Source: Nitrosopumilaceae archaeon | Lineage (GTDB): Archaea > Thermoproteota > Nitrososphaeria > Nitrososphaerales > Nitrosopumilaceae | Reading direction: 5' to 3' | DNA: 64,000 nucleotides | Assembly (NCBI GenBank): GCA_035631875.1 | Contig: DASQHX010000010.1 | Location: forward strand, 1-64,000 | Shown here: positions 34,971 through 42,450 of the stretch, in pieces | Layout: each line of letters begins with the position of its first letter | Numbering within the stretch: position 1 is the stretch's first letter | The notes under the pieces: model-generated | Databases searched by the model: none | What the model saw: the letters and a program-made list of their open reading frames with translations, nothing else | What the model was told of the DNA's origin: nothing | Program-made: the position numbers and the translations under genes

Positions 34971-35367
34971 CTACTGATCTTCTTTTTGTTCAGTTTCAGG
35001 TGTTGATATGCTATCTTTTTGATTGTAATATGAAATGACACTTGGTTTACACATGTAACAGAAAATGAATACACGGAGTATAATTTGTATTATTTCATGG
35101 TAATTGAATTTATTCGGTAGAACATAGAAAGTTGATATTATTTCATATCCGACAACTACCAGTATGATTATTCTTGACCATTTTTTTCTAATAAAGAAAA
35201 CTACCGCCGTTCCTAACCAAATTATACCAATCGTTATTTCGAATACAGAGAGTGATTTAGCCAACAAACCATTTGTAGTATACAATAATCCTGCAATTGT
35301 GTTAGATAATCGCAATAGGAATGATCCCTTTAGGTCTACTTACTCTTGTAGATGTTTCTGACTCCAT
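34971..35367 (-). pseudogene. Frameshifted small multi-pass membrane protein
   Basis: The intact frame covers about 110 residues with four hydrophobic segments (SVFEITIGIIWLGTAVVFFI, SRIIILVVVGYEIISTFYVL, IIQIILRVFIFCYM and an N-terminal one). It has only a poor TTG start. The missing N terminus is present in the next frame: an ATG at 35367 encodes MESETSTRVSRPKGIIPIAI and meets the main frame if one T (minus strand) at about 35304 is removed. The joined product would be a normal 130-residue membrane protein. Either the gene is broken by a 1-bp insertion or this is a sequencing error. Confidence 0.6.
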
Positions 35368-35451
35368 TTCTACATAACTATCTAAAATTGATTATTAATA
35401 ACGTGGATGTTCTTGCACAATACAAATCTAATAGAAAGAAATTGTCACATA

Positions 35452-35630
35452 CTATCGCTTTGAAGCCAGTTTAATCAAACTTTCAATCTTATTTTGTCCG
35501 TTCCAGCTTGATTCCCAGCTTGTTAGGCAGGAGTTTTCTTAATTGAACTATGGTCGTTGATAAAGTTGTAATGTATTCTCATAGCGTCTATTAGATTCTG
35601 TGCAGATTCCTTATGATCCATTACTCTCAT
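35452..35630 (-). pseudogene. Remnant of a transposase C terminus
   Basis: On the minus strand an ATG-started fragment reads ESAQNLIDAMRIHYNFINDH then SSIKKTPA, the typical C-terminal end of DDE transposases with an HYNFIRxHxxxxKTPAxxAG pattern. A stop replaces the residue after TPA, QAG follows, and another frame continues with NKIESLIKLASK before a stop. Several disabling changes are therefore present. The upstream catalytic part is missing. It marks a past insertion sequence; no terminal repeats could be assigned. Confidence 0.6.
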
Positions 35631-35656
35631 TACTTTTTATGTCTCTGAAAACACCT

Positions 35657-35897
35657 TTAGGGTTCTGCAATTCTTTCTTCCTCATCCAAACACTGAACAT
35701 AGGATCCATCTTCTTGACAGTAACAAGCTCCTCTCTTGACCGTCTTTATCAAGAATGGTTTCTTTGATTCTTACAAAAGAGGCAAATTCCTCATCTGTCG
35801 GATTCATTTTTTGGTCCAAATAGGTCTCTTCCCTTATTCCACTACATCTTCCTTGGTAAACACCCTGCTTTTGGCCATCAATTATTCGATAAATCAT
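35657..35897 (-). pseudogene. Frameshifted small protein with Cys-rich C terminus
   Basis: The first frame encodes MIYRIIDGQKQGVYQGRCSG and then NPTDEEFASFVRIKETILDK before turning into unlikely sequence. From the same point the next frame encodes RGACYCQEDGSYVQCLDEEE and ERIAEP before a stop. A loss of two bases in the GAGAG run near 35745-35750 would explain the change; restored, the protein would be about 80 residues. The family is unknown. It lies next to the transposase remnant. Confidence 0.55.
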
Positions 35898-35940
35898 TAG
35901 TATTTGTAATTTTCATAAAATAAAATTAATGGATAAAAAA

Positions 35941-35991
35941 GCCGTTGGGTCAGGGTCTGGGATAAGGGTTACATGATATGACCCAATCGGC
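35941..35991 (+). other. G-quadruplex motif within a hairpin-forming inverted repeat
   Basis: GCCGTTGGGTCA (35941-35952) and TGACCCAATCGGC (35979-35991) pair with a single bulged base. Inside and overlapping the left arm is GGG-TCA-GGG-TCT-GGG-ATAA-GGG (35947-35968), a canonical four-run G-quadruplex motif on the plus strand. It stands out in a genome this AT-rich. It could be a regulatory RNA, a transposon end or a replication/transcription pause site. Confidence 0.5.
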
Positions 35992-36131
35992 GAATGACTT
36001 GGTATTACTATGGAACTAGTAATTCATAATTTCTTGTATGTTCTAAAAAAATACATTATTTGGTACCATTTAATGTCACAAAATACCAAACTTTACTCGT
36101 TTATTCTACTCATTTAGCCATAACTAATCTA

Positions 36132-36299
36132 TTAGTTATGTTTGGTAGAAAGGATTTTGCCACAATCTTTACATTCAATACAGTTTTGTTCTTGTTGAAT
36201 GTTATCAGAACCACATCTTATGCAAATACGAATATACTTTCTTGTCTCTTTTATTCCAAAGAAGTTCAAAAGTTCAGAATTATGATACCCTGACACCAT
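36132..36299 (-). CDS. 55-aa zinc-ribbon microprotein
   Basis: An ATG-started frame with ICIRCGSDNI and NCIECKDCGK, giving CxxC and CxxCxxC-type knuckles about 13 residues apart. The N terminus (MVSGYHNSELLNFFGIKETR) is ordinary soluble sequence. It lies in the decayed patch, and could be an accessory-element gene. The overlapping plus-strand frame is a shadow. Confidence 0.45.
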   Translation of the reverse strand: MVSGYHNSELLNFFGIKETRKYIRICIRCGSDNIQQEQNCIECKDCGKILSTKHN

Positions 36300-36423
36300 T
36301 TTCTTACCGATAGTTAATTATGTTATCGTAAGATTTAATCTCTCTGTATGCATTGAATTGCATTGCAAACAAAGAGCACCTATTTTTAACTTTAAAATAA
36401 CAAAATATGGGATTCTCTATCGT

Positions 36424-36606
36424 TTATTTCCATTTTTGATTTTTACGCCACTTTAATTTTTGTAACCGATACGTGTAATTTCTTAGAAAATCCTGAGTAA
36501 ATTTCTTACCATATTTTTTATGCATGAATATCATAAGATCATTCCAGTCTAGAGTAGCCATGTGTTCCAATGTTTTTTTATCTGGTGCGGGGATTTTACG
36601 TTCCAT
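36424..36606 (-). CDS. Hypothetical basic protein, 60 aa
   Basis: A small, strongly basic helical protein: MERKIPAPDKKTLEHMATLD then YGKKFTQDFLRNYTYRLQKL and a WRKNQKWK end. No motif is recognised. Charge and size would suit nucleic-acid binding, but this is inference. It stands between two Cys-rich microprotein genes in an accessory-looking stretch. Confidence 0.45.
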   Translation of the reverse strand: MERKIPAPDKKTLEHMATLDWNDLMIFMHKKYGKKFTQDFLRNYTYRLQKLKWRKNQKWK

Positions 36607-36697
36607 ATTGTAATATGTAAATTGACTACCTGTAAGCCTTTTGATTTTATATGATATGATAGCAATTTATAGTGACTTTGATATTTTCAAGTTTAGA

Positions 36698-36793
36698 ATG
36701 GTTCTTTGCTACAAGTGCTCTGATGAGAAGCATATCGAGTGTCTAGGAAAAATGGGTCTATTTGACTGTGATTGTCAACGATGTAAAAAATAA
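36698..36793 (+). CDS. 31-aa Cys-rich microprotein
   Basis: MVLCYKCSDEKHIECLGKMG is followed by FDCDCQRCKK: six cysteines and a histidine in 31 residues, including CxxC and CxCxxC groups. This is compatible with one or two zinc sites. It is followed 78 bp downstream by a same-strand hypothetical gene. The frame is short, but the cysteine density is not expected by chance in AT-rich DNA. Confidence 0.45.
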   Translation: MVLCYKCSDEKHIECLGKMGLFDCDCQRCKK

Positions 36794-36871
36794 TGTTTTA
36801 GATTAGCTTAAAGTCAATTTAATTATAAAAGAACACATAATTCATTTAGATATCAATTCAATAATCAAAGC

Positions 36872-37213
36872 ATGGAAAAATTTGAAATTTCATTAAAGAC
36901 AAGTAAAAAACTAACCGATCAACAGATCAGAAAAATGCAAGAATATTTTAACGAAATACCTATTGAAGAAATTCTGGCAGGTTTGCACTTTGCAAAAAAT
37001 AGATGGATTGCAAAAGATGCAGGTGTGCTAAAAGTAGGACGAAAAAGCATAATCAAGCGTGAAATTCACTCAATAACTTCAGAACAAGCACAGTGGAGAT
37101 TAAAAAATTGGAAGATGATGATTGCAAATTATAGGAAATTAGGATACAGTTATCCAACTATTTCTAGGATAAAAAAAATCCTTCAAGAAATAAGCAAGAA
37201 AAAACCTAAGTAG
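36872..37213 (+). CDS. Hypothetical basic protein, 113 aa
   Basis: A basic, mostly helical protein: LTDQQIRKMQEYFNEIPIEE, a central WIAKDAGVLKVGRKSIIKRE, and a lysine-rich C terminus (ISRIKKILQEISKKKPK). No family is recognised; the helix pattern and basicity are compatible with DNA binding. It converges with the cdvB-like gene, the stops overlapping by 8 bp. Confidence 0.5.
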   Translation: MEKFEISLKTSKKLTDQQIRKMQEYFNEIPIEEILAGLHFAKNRWIAKDAGVLKVGRKSIIKREIHSITSEQAQWRLKNWKMMIANYRKLGYSYPTISRIKKILQEISKKKPK

Positions 37214-37847
37214 TTGGCTCTTGAGTGCGTGTAGTGGAAGGTAGAGAAGTAGGTAGATCTGGAATGGTTTGTCTCACTTGACCTTCTAATACTGCATGTG
37301 CCTCTTCTAATATGGTTGATGTGTCCACATTTGGAGTCTCTATTGCAATGCTGGCATTTCCATTAACTGACGCACCTGCCATAATATCTCCTAATATGTT
37401 AGAGAGATCTTGCATTGATGAATTAGCTTCTGGCATAAGGCCACCGAGTCCAGCACTTAATCCCTTTATTATTGACATACATGGACTCAGTGTTACTACA
37501 ACATCACCAAGTTCAGAAATTGTGTTTAATCTGAGTTGAATTTGCTCCATGGCAAGTTTTGCACTTGTTACCATCTTGTTCATTTTTCTAATTTCATGTA
37601 ATTCTGTAGCATAAGCTTGTGAATATGGATTGTTTTGAAGTTTTACTGCCTCAACAACCTTTTTGAAAATAAAATTATCTTTTTCTTGTAATTTTGCAGT
37701 TATGGAATCAAGTTTTACTATCTGAAGCTGTAGTCTTTTTTGCGCTTCATCAATTTTTGGTTTAAGTGGTGTGTCTGGTTTTACCTTGTCAATTACTCTT
37801 TGAGATATACTCTCTTTTTGCTGATTCCATTTATTGGTAAAGTTCAT
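37206..37847 (-). CDS. CdvB/ESCRT-III-like (Snf7) protein
   Basis: A 213-residue ESCRT-III-type protein. The basic first helix region (KPDTPLKPKIDEAQKRLQLQ) and coiled-coil KLDSITAKLQEKDNFIFKKV lead into the acidic segment with MSIIKGLSAGLGGLMPEANS and LSNILGDIMAGA, typical of archaeal CdvB homologues. The tail contains IPDLPTSLP, similar to the proline-rich MIM2 motif that binds the CdvC/Vps4 MIT domain. No winged-helix domain is present, so it is closer to the CdvB1/B2-type paralogues. It should act in membrane remodelling and division. No cdvA or cdvC is adjacent. Confidence 0.8.
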   Translation of the reverse strand: MNFTNKWNQQKESISQRVIDKVKPDTPLKPKIDEAQKRLQLQIVKLDSITAKLQEKDNFIFKKVVEAVKLQNNPYSQAYATELHEIRKMNKMVTSAKLAMEQIQLRLNTISELGDVVVTLSPCMSIIKGLSAGLGGLMPEANSSMQDLSNILGDIMAGASVNGNASIAIETPNVDTSTILEEAHAVLEGQVRQTIPDLPTSLPSTTRTQEPTT

Positions 37848-37968
37848 GATTTCTGACTGAATGTGATTAAACTTTAGGCTTTAAGGTGTCATGTTCTTCC
37901 CAATGATGTAACTGCAGTGACAGATATCTATGGTTACAATTTCTTATTGTCACATGTATTGATTTATA

Positions 37969-37996
37969 ATGTTTCTAAATTCGAATTGTGAAATAT
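37969..37996. repeat. 28-bp palindromic element, copy 3
   Basis: The run TTTCTAAATTCGAATT is identical to copy 1 at 34.2 kb, and the right arm GTGAAATATTAT matches it closely. One outer pair is G-T and two inner pairs mismatch, at the same positions as in copy 1. It lies between the starts/ends of the cdvB-like and thioredoxin genes. Confidence 0.65.
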
Positions 37997-38011
37997 TATT
38001 TTTGAATGCTG

Positions 38012-39184
38012 TCAGCCAAAGGTAAATGTGTATATCTGAAAACCAGGATTAGCTGTTATAGTTAGAGTATGTGGACCTGCCTGACTTGTCAAAACAATAT
38101 TGTATAATCTATTTTCAGAAATATGGGCAATTCCATTTTGAACATCATCACCAGAGTCTGATGGTTTTATCGAATTTCCATCAAGCGAGATCTGAAGTGT
38201 AGAATTATTTGCAGCTACTATGTGAACTGATTTTGCAAAGTAAGAAAGCACAATTTTTCCATTGTCTGAAACAAGTTTCATACTATCTGGAAGATTCTGC
38301 CATTTTCCATCAAGATAATAATTGTCCCTGTTTTGCTGAGTCGGTAAAGAATATGTTACAGTTTGACCTGGATTGAATCCTTCGGAATTTCCAAGATAGT
38401 TTCTTCCTTCCACAAAATTATATCCAAAATAAAGTTCTGGGGTTTGAGAATTAGAAAATTGATATTCTGGCATGTTTACAAGTGATTGATCCGCTTGAAT
38501 ATTTAATCCAAGATGTTTACTGCGTTCATCTAAAAGTTGTTGAATTACTTTTTCAGTTTCATCATAATTTCCTTCTCCGATATGATCATGTCGTATGTAG
38601 CCTTGATAATCAGTAATGTATTCTCTTGGCCAATATTGATTACCAAATGCAGCCCATGTTTGATGATCACTATCAAGTACAACAGGATATTTAATACCAA
38701 ATTTTTGAACTGCAAATTTCACATTGTTAATATCTTTTTCAAATTCGAATTCTGGAGAATGAACACCTATTATGAGTAATCCTTTGTCTGCATATTTTTC
38801 ATTCCACGCAGTAATGTATGGCAGTGTTCTGATACAGTTTATGCAACTATATGTCCAAAAATCATAAAGTATTACTTTATTTTTCATAGTATTCTTTAGA
38901 TCATCTGGTGTAGTGTTGATGTATCCTGATATTCCTACCAAATCTGGAGCTTTAAAATTATGGCTTTCATCTATAGGAAGGAGTGTAGTATTTGCCATAG
39001 GTTGAGTTGCAAGTGTGTTACCATTTGGCTGTATTGTCTCATTTGTAGCCTGAATATTGTTTGATTGATTAGGCGTAGATGTTGGTTTTGACATGTCTAA
39101 GGAATTAAAATATGCGCCTATCGCTCCAATTGCAACCACTACTATTATTCCAACTATGACTGCACTTTTAATTTCTGATCTCAT
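38012..39184 (-). CDS. Membrane-anchored thioredoxin with DipZ-like C-terminal domain
   Basis: One N-terminal transmembrane helix (SAVIVGIIVVVAIGAIGAYF) anchors the protein outside. Residues ~75-230 form a TlpA/redoxin domain with the redox site Cys114-Ile-Asn-Cys117 in WTYSCINCIRTLPYI and IIGVHSPEFEFE. Residues ~240-390 match the beta-rich C-terminal domain of DipZ-type proteins (ELYFGYNFVEGRNYLGNSEG, then ISLDGNSIKPSDSGDD). In DipZ this is fused to a CcdA membrane part; here ccdA is the next gene, 4 bp away. The pair should carry electrons outward to extracellular disulfides. Confidence 0.88.
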   Translation of the reverse strand: MRSEIKSAVIVGIIVVVAIGAIGAYFNSLDMSKPTSTPNQSNNIQATNETIQPNGNTLATQPMANTTLLPIDESHNFKAPDLVGISGYINTTPDDLKNTMKNKVILYDFWTYSCINCIRTLPYITAWNEKYADKGLLIIGVHSPEFEFEKDINNVKFAVQKFGIKYPVVLDSDHQTWAAFGNQYWPREYITDYQGYIRHDHIGEGNYDETEKVIQQLLDERSKHLGLNIQADQSLVNMPEYQFSNSQTPELYFGYNFVEGRNYLGNSEGFNPGQTVTYSLPTQQNRDNYYLDGKWQNLPDSMKLVSDNGKIVLSYFAKSVHIVAANNSTLQISLDGNSIKPSDSGDDVQNGIAHISENRLYNIVLTSQAGPHTLTITANPGFQIYTFTFG

Positions 39185-39188
39185 ATTA

Positions 39189-39920
39189 TCATCCTAACAA
39201 TAAATTGTTCAAAAGTGGAAAACTTGCTATTGCTGCAAGCTGGTTTGTAAATACTAGAAATCCCAATAAAATAATGAAAGCTCCCATAATTATTGAATAA
39301 TATTTCAAATGTTTGCTCATTGCTTTTATGATTCTTGTAAATCTAGAAAAGAAAATCCCCATCAAAAGAAATGGAATTCCTAACCCTAGTGAATACGCAA
39401 GCAATAATGTAAATGCATGACCTGGTGATGTTGCAGCTAATGTAAGTATGCTTCCTAAAATTGGTCCAATGCATGGAGTCCAACCTGTTGCAAATGCCAA
39501 TCCAAAAAGAAATGACATTGGATAACTTGCTTTTGTTCTGTTTGGAAGAAATTTTTTTTCAAAATTTAGATTTTTAAGCTTAGTAGATAACAACATGAAC
39601 ACACCAAACGCAATTATTATGATTCCACCTATGTGATTGAATCCGGCAAGAATGTTTCCAGCTGTGCTAGATAAAACACTGTTTAAAATCACGCCAATAA
39701 CAGAAAAGACAACTGAAAATCCAAGAACAAAAAAAATCGTATTAAGCATAATGTTTATTCGGCTTGCAACAATGTTGACAGTTCCATTATTTCTTTGAAG
39801 ATCAGTCAACGTAGTTCCAGAAATATATGCCAAAAATGCAGGTATCATAGGTAGTATACATGGAGCAAGAAACGAACCAAGACCCGCTAATGCCGCTATA
39901 CCTATTCCAATGTCTGCCAT
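39189..39920 (-). CDS. ccdA: CcdA-like transmembrane thiol-disulfide transporter
   Basis: A 243-residue protein with six or seven membrane helices. The CcdA signature is at the N terminus, LGSFLAPCILPMIPAFLAYI, with its proline-flanked cysteine, and the second conserved cysteine is in FATGWTPCIGPILGS. These two residues shuttle electrons across the membrane from cytoplasmic thioredoxin. The partner is the thioredoxin protein encoded immediately downstream. Together they rebuild the DipZ/DsbD layout as two chains. Confidence 0.9.
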   Translation of the reverse strand: MADIGIGIAALAGLGSFLAPCILPMIPAFLAYISGTTLTDLQRNNGTVNIVASRINIMLNTIFFVLGFSVVFSVIGVILNSVLSSTAGNILAGFNHIGGIIIIAFGVFMLLSTKLKNLNFEKKFLPNRTKASYPMSFLFGLAFATGWTPCIGPILGSILTLAATSPGHAFTLLLAYSLGLGIPFLLMGIFFSRFTRIIKAMSKHLKYYSIIMGAFIILLGFLVFTNQLAAIASFPLLNNLLLG

Positions 39921-39983
39921 GACTTAATTTTGCTGTTTTATTATTAATGCCTTCTTCCAAATCTGTACCAAATCGTCTTGATT

Positions 39984-41114
39984 TTATATAATTCCGAATT
40001 TTTTGCCAGCATATTCAAACACATCTATTGATTTTTCAATATTTTCTTCTGCAAGTAATGCTGTCACCGAAATTCTTATTCGAGCTGAACCTAGTGTCAC
40101 TGTAGGATATCTGATTGGTTGCGCAAATATGCCATTGTCAAATAAATATTTGCCAAATTCCATTACTTTCTTTTCAGATCCTATTATGATCGGAATTATG
40201 TGACTAGACGAATTGAAAGCATATCCAATGGAATCGAGTCCTTTTTGCATCATTTTGATATTTTTCCAGAGTTTCTTTCTATGTTTTTCACGTTTAGAAG
40301 AAAATCGTTCTAGTGCAAGTTCCACAAGAAAACTTGGTAATGCCGAAGTATAGATAAAAGGTCTAGATATATTTACGATAAGATCTCTTACTTCAGTTCT
40401 CGATGCAACATATCCACCAAAAGCTCCTAGACCCTTGCTTAGACTGCTGACATAGACATCGATCTTATTTGCAACACCAAAATGTTCGGCAGAACCTTTT
40501 CCATCATGACCTGTTACAAAATCTCCATGTGCATCATCTAAGACAAGTGTGGCATTGTTTTTACCTGCAATCTCTGAAATCTTCTTTAATTCTGCAAAAT
40601 CACCATTCATGCTAAAGACACCTTCTGTAACTATGAACTTGCGATCTGCTTTTTGCCGAATCTTTTTCTCTAGATCGGCAATATCATTATGCCTGTAAAC
40701 GACGATTCTTGCCCCAGAGAGCCTGCATGCATCAATTATGCTTGCATGGTTCAACTCATCACTGAGAACTAGAGCTCCTTTTTGTGTAAGTGGTGGTATT
40801 GAACCAAGATTAGCCATGTATCCTGTGGGAAATATGAGTGCAGATTCTTTGGATTTATGACGTGCAAGTTTTTTCTCTAACATGCTAAAGGATATGTCAT
40901 TTCCTGCTACCAGTCGTGAACTTGATTGCAATTGCATGTTTGGAATTTTATCATTACCTAGTCCAAGATAATCATTTGAACAAAGATTGACAAGTTTTTT
41001 TTTCTTAAATAATATGTATTGCCCCTGCACACGATTGTCTTGTAGTTTTCTGTAAAGATTCCTTGTTTTTATTTTTTCAAGGGTTTCATTTACAAAATTA
41101 AATTTATGTGTCAA
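39984..41114 (-). CDS. bioF: 8-amino-7-oxononanoate synthase
   Basis: A 376-residue alpha-oxoamine synthase. It contains CSNDYLGLGND, the PLP-binding lysine in YVSSLSKGLGAFGG, and DDAHGDFVTGHDGKG. In biotin synthesis BioF joins pimeloyl thioester with alanine. Related KBL and ALA synthases share these motifs; the position directly after bioB, with an 11-bp overlap, decides the call. Confidence 0.9.
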   Translation of the reverse strand: MTHKFNFVNETLEKIKTRNLYRKLQDNRVQGQYILFKKKKLVNLCSNDYLGLGNDKIPNMQLQSSSRLVAGNDISFSMLEKKLARHKSKESALIFPTGYMANLGSIPPLTQKGALVLSDELNHASIIDACRLSGARIVVYRHNDIADLEKKIRQKADRKFIVTEGVFSMNGDFAELKKISEIAGKNNATLVLDDAHGDFVTGHDGKGSAEHFGVANKIDVYVSSLSKGLGAFGGYVASRTEVRDLIVNISRPFIYTSALPSFLVELALERFSSKREKHRKKLWKNIKMMQKGLDSIGYAFNSSSHIIPIIIGSEKKVMEFGKYLFDNGIFAQPIRYPTVTLGSARIRISVTALLAEENIEKSIDVFEYAGKKFGII

Positions 41115-42084
41115 GACCTATTCTTGAAATCATCTGCATGTCTTCATAAGCTGTGTTTCCACCAATAGTTAGATATCCTCCAGTTATGATTCCGTTTGCG
41201 CCTCCAAGAAGAGCTTTTTCTTGTTCGGTTGCAAGATGAACTTCTCGACCACCTGCTATCTTTAGTATTGTTTTTGGCATTAAAAATCTAAACACAGCTA
41301 TTGTGCGTAATATTTCTGAAAGTGGTAATTTTGTTTGAAGCTCAAGCGGAGTTCCATTTTGCGGAACTAGAATGTTAATTGGACATTCTTCTGGACTTAG
41401 ATCTGCTAAGTCAAGACCAAGTTCTAATCTTTGTATTCTGGTTTCACCCATGCCAATAATTCCACCGCAACAAAGCTCAAGACCTGTTTTTTTGATAATT
41501 TTGTTTGTATCAATTCTTTCTTGATAAGTGTGAGTAGTACATATCTTTGAAAAAAAGCTTCTTGCTGCCTCTAAATTATGATTGTATCTTTTTACATGAA
41601 GCTCTTTAAGACGCATAGCCATATCTTCATTAATGAATCCAAGTGAACAATTTACTTCTATTCCAACCTCAGAGTTTACCTTTTTAATTATTTCACAGAT
41701 TTGCTCAAAATCCTTTTCAGACGGTCCTCGCCATGCACAAACAAGGCAGAAACTTTTAACTCCGTTATCTTTTGCAATTTTTGCATTTTCCATTATGGTT
41801 TCTGCCGGCAATAGCTTGTATGTGTCAATACCAGTTTTATAAAATCCTGATTGGGAACAAAAAGAACAATCTTCAGGACAGGTACCCTTTTTTGCATTAA
41901 TTAATGTCTCTACATCTATTACGTTCCCATTAAATTTTCTTGTAATTTCATTTGCTGCATCTGATAAGAATTTCAATGAGTCTTCTGAAACATTGATAAG
42001 TGATGCAGCTTCGTCTGCATTAATTTTTTGATTAGATAGAATTTTTTGTTTGCATTGTAAAATGAATATCTGTTCTGAATTCAT
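41104..42084 (-). CDS. bioB: Biotin synthase (radical SAM)
   Basis: A 326-residue BioB. The radical SAM cluster cysteines are Cys69, Cys73 and Cys76 in GTCPEDCSFCSQS. Further BioB hallmarks are YNHNLEAARSFFSKICTTHT, the GLELCCGGIIGMGE block and GGREVHLATEQEKALLGGAN near the end. It inserts sulfur into dethiobiotin. It is the first gene of the bioB-bioF unit and is preceded by a BirA-type operator that covers its TATA box. Confidence 0.94.
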   Translation of the reverse strand: MNSEQIFILQCKQKILSNQKINADEAASLINVSEDSLKFLSDAANEITRKFNGNVIDVETLINAKKGTCPEDCSFCSQSGFYKTGIDTYKLLPAETIMENAKIAKDNGVKSFCLVCAWRGPSEKDFEQICEIIKKVNSEVGIEVNCSLGFINEDMAMRLKELHVKRYNHNLEAARSFFSKICTTHTYQERIDTNKIIKKTGLELCCGGIIGMGETRIQRLELGLDLADLSPEECPINILVPQNGTPLELQTKLPLSEILRTIAVFRFLMPKTILKIAGGREVHLATEQEKALLGGANGIITGGYLTIGGNTAYEDMQMISRIGLDT

Positions 42085-42124
42085 AGTCAGTGTTTTTCTG
42101 ATTCCATTAATAAGATTATTGTAA

Positions 42125-42156
42125 TTGTAAACCTAAAAAATATAGATGGTTTACGC
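42125..42156. promoter_or_regulatory. BirA-type biotin operator over the bioB promoter
   Basis: TTGTAAACC (42125-42133) is separated by 14 bp from GGTTTACGC (42148-42156). The established BirA operator consensus is TTGTAAACC, 14-16 bp, GGTTTACAA, so 16 of 18 consensus bases match. On the minus strand the spacer holds CTATATTTTTT, a TATA-like box placed about 50-60 bp before the bioB ATG. A bound biotin-BirA dimer would block TBP access. Confidence 0.75.
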
Positions 42157-42187
42157 TTTTTTCATCGTTATTAGTCTGTACAAGGAA

Positions 42188-42346
42188 TCAATTGATCATA
42201 GTAGGGCAAATGTGTCCTTGTGATGCATTGTATCTTTGTCCGCATTTATTACATATTGCCAACTCTGAATTCGATTTGGTACAGTTATGACTTTCATTTG
42301 TTTGCAGTATTTTTTTACATATTGGACATGAACGGATCTGCGGCAT
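42188..42346 (-). CDS. 52-aa zinc-binding microprotein
   Basis: An ATG-started frame with RSCPICKKIL, then HNCTKSN, ICNKCGQRY and GHICPTM: four to six cysteines with two CxxC knuckles and spaced histidines, as in a small zinc finger. It lies upstream of bioB on the same strand, but the bioB operator separates them, so it need not belong to the biotin unit. Function unknown. Confidence 0.5.
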   Translation of the reverse strand: MPQIRSCPICKKILQTNESHNCTKSNSELAICNKCGQRYNASQGHICPTMIN

Positions 42347-42450
42347 TGGTTAAGATCTATCTCATAAATGACAACACATCACGTTAAAGTGTATCTGAAT
42401 GAAAACAATTACTGCGTCATGCTTAATTATTTCCTCATTGCATGTTTTGC

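Noticed and set aside
36060-36293. 77-residue plus-strand frame in the accessory patch
   Set aside because: The minus-strand frame there has paired CxxC knuckles and a proper start; the plus frame looks like its shadow.
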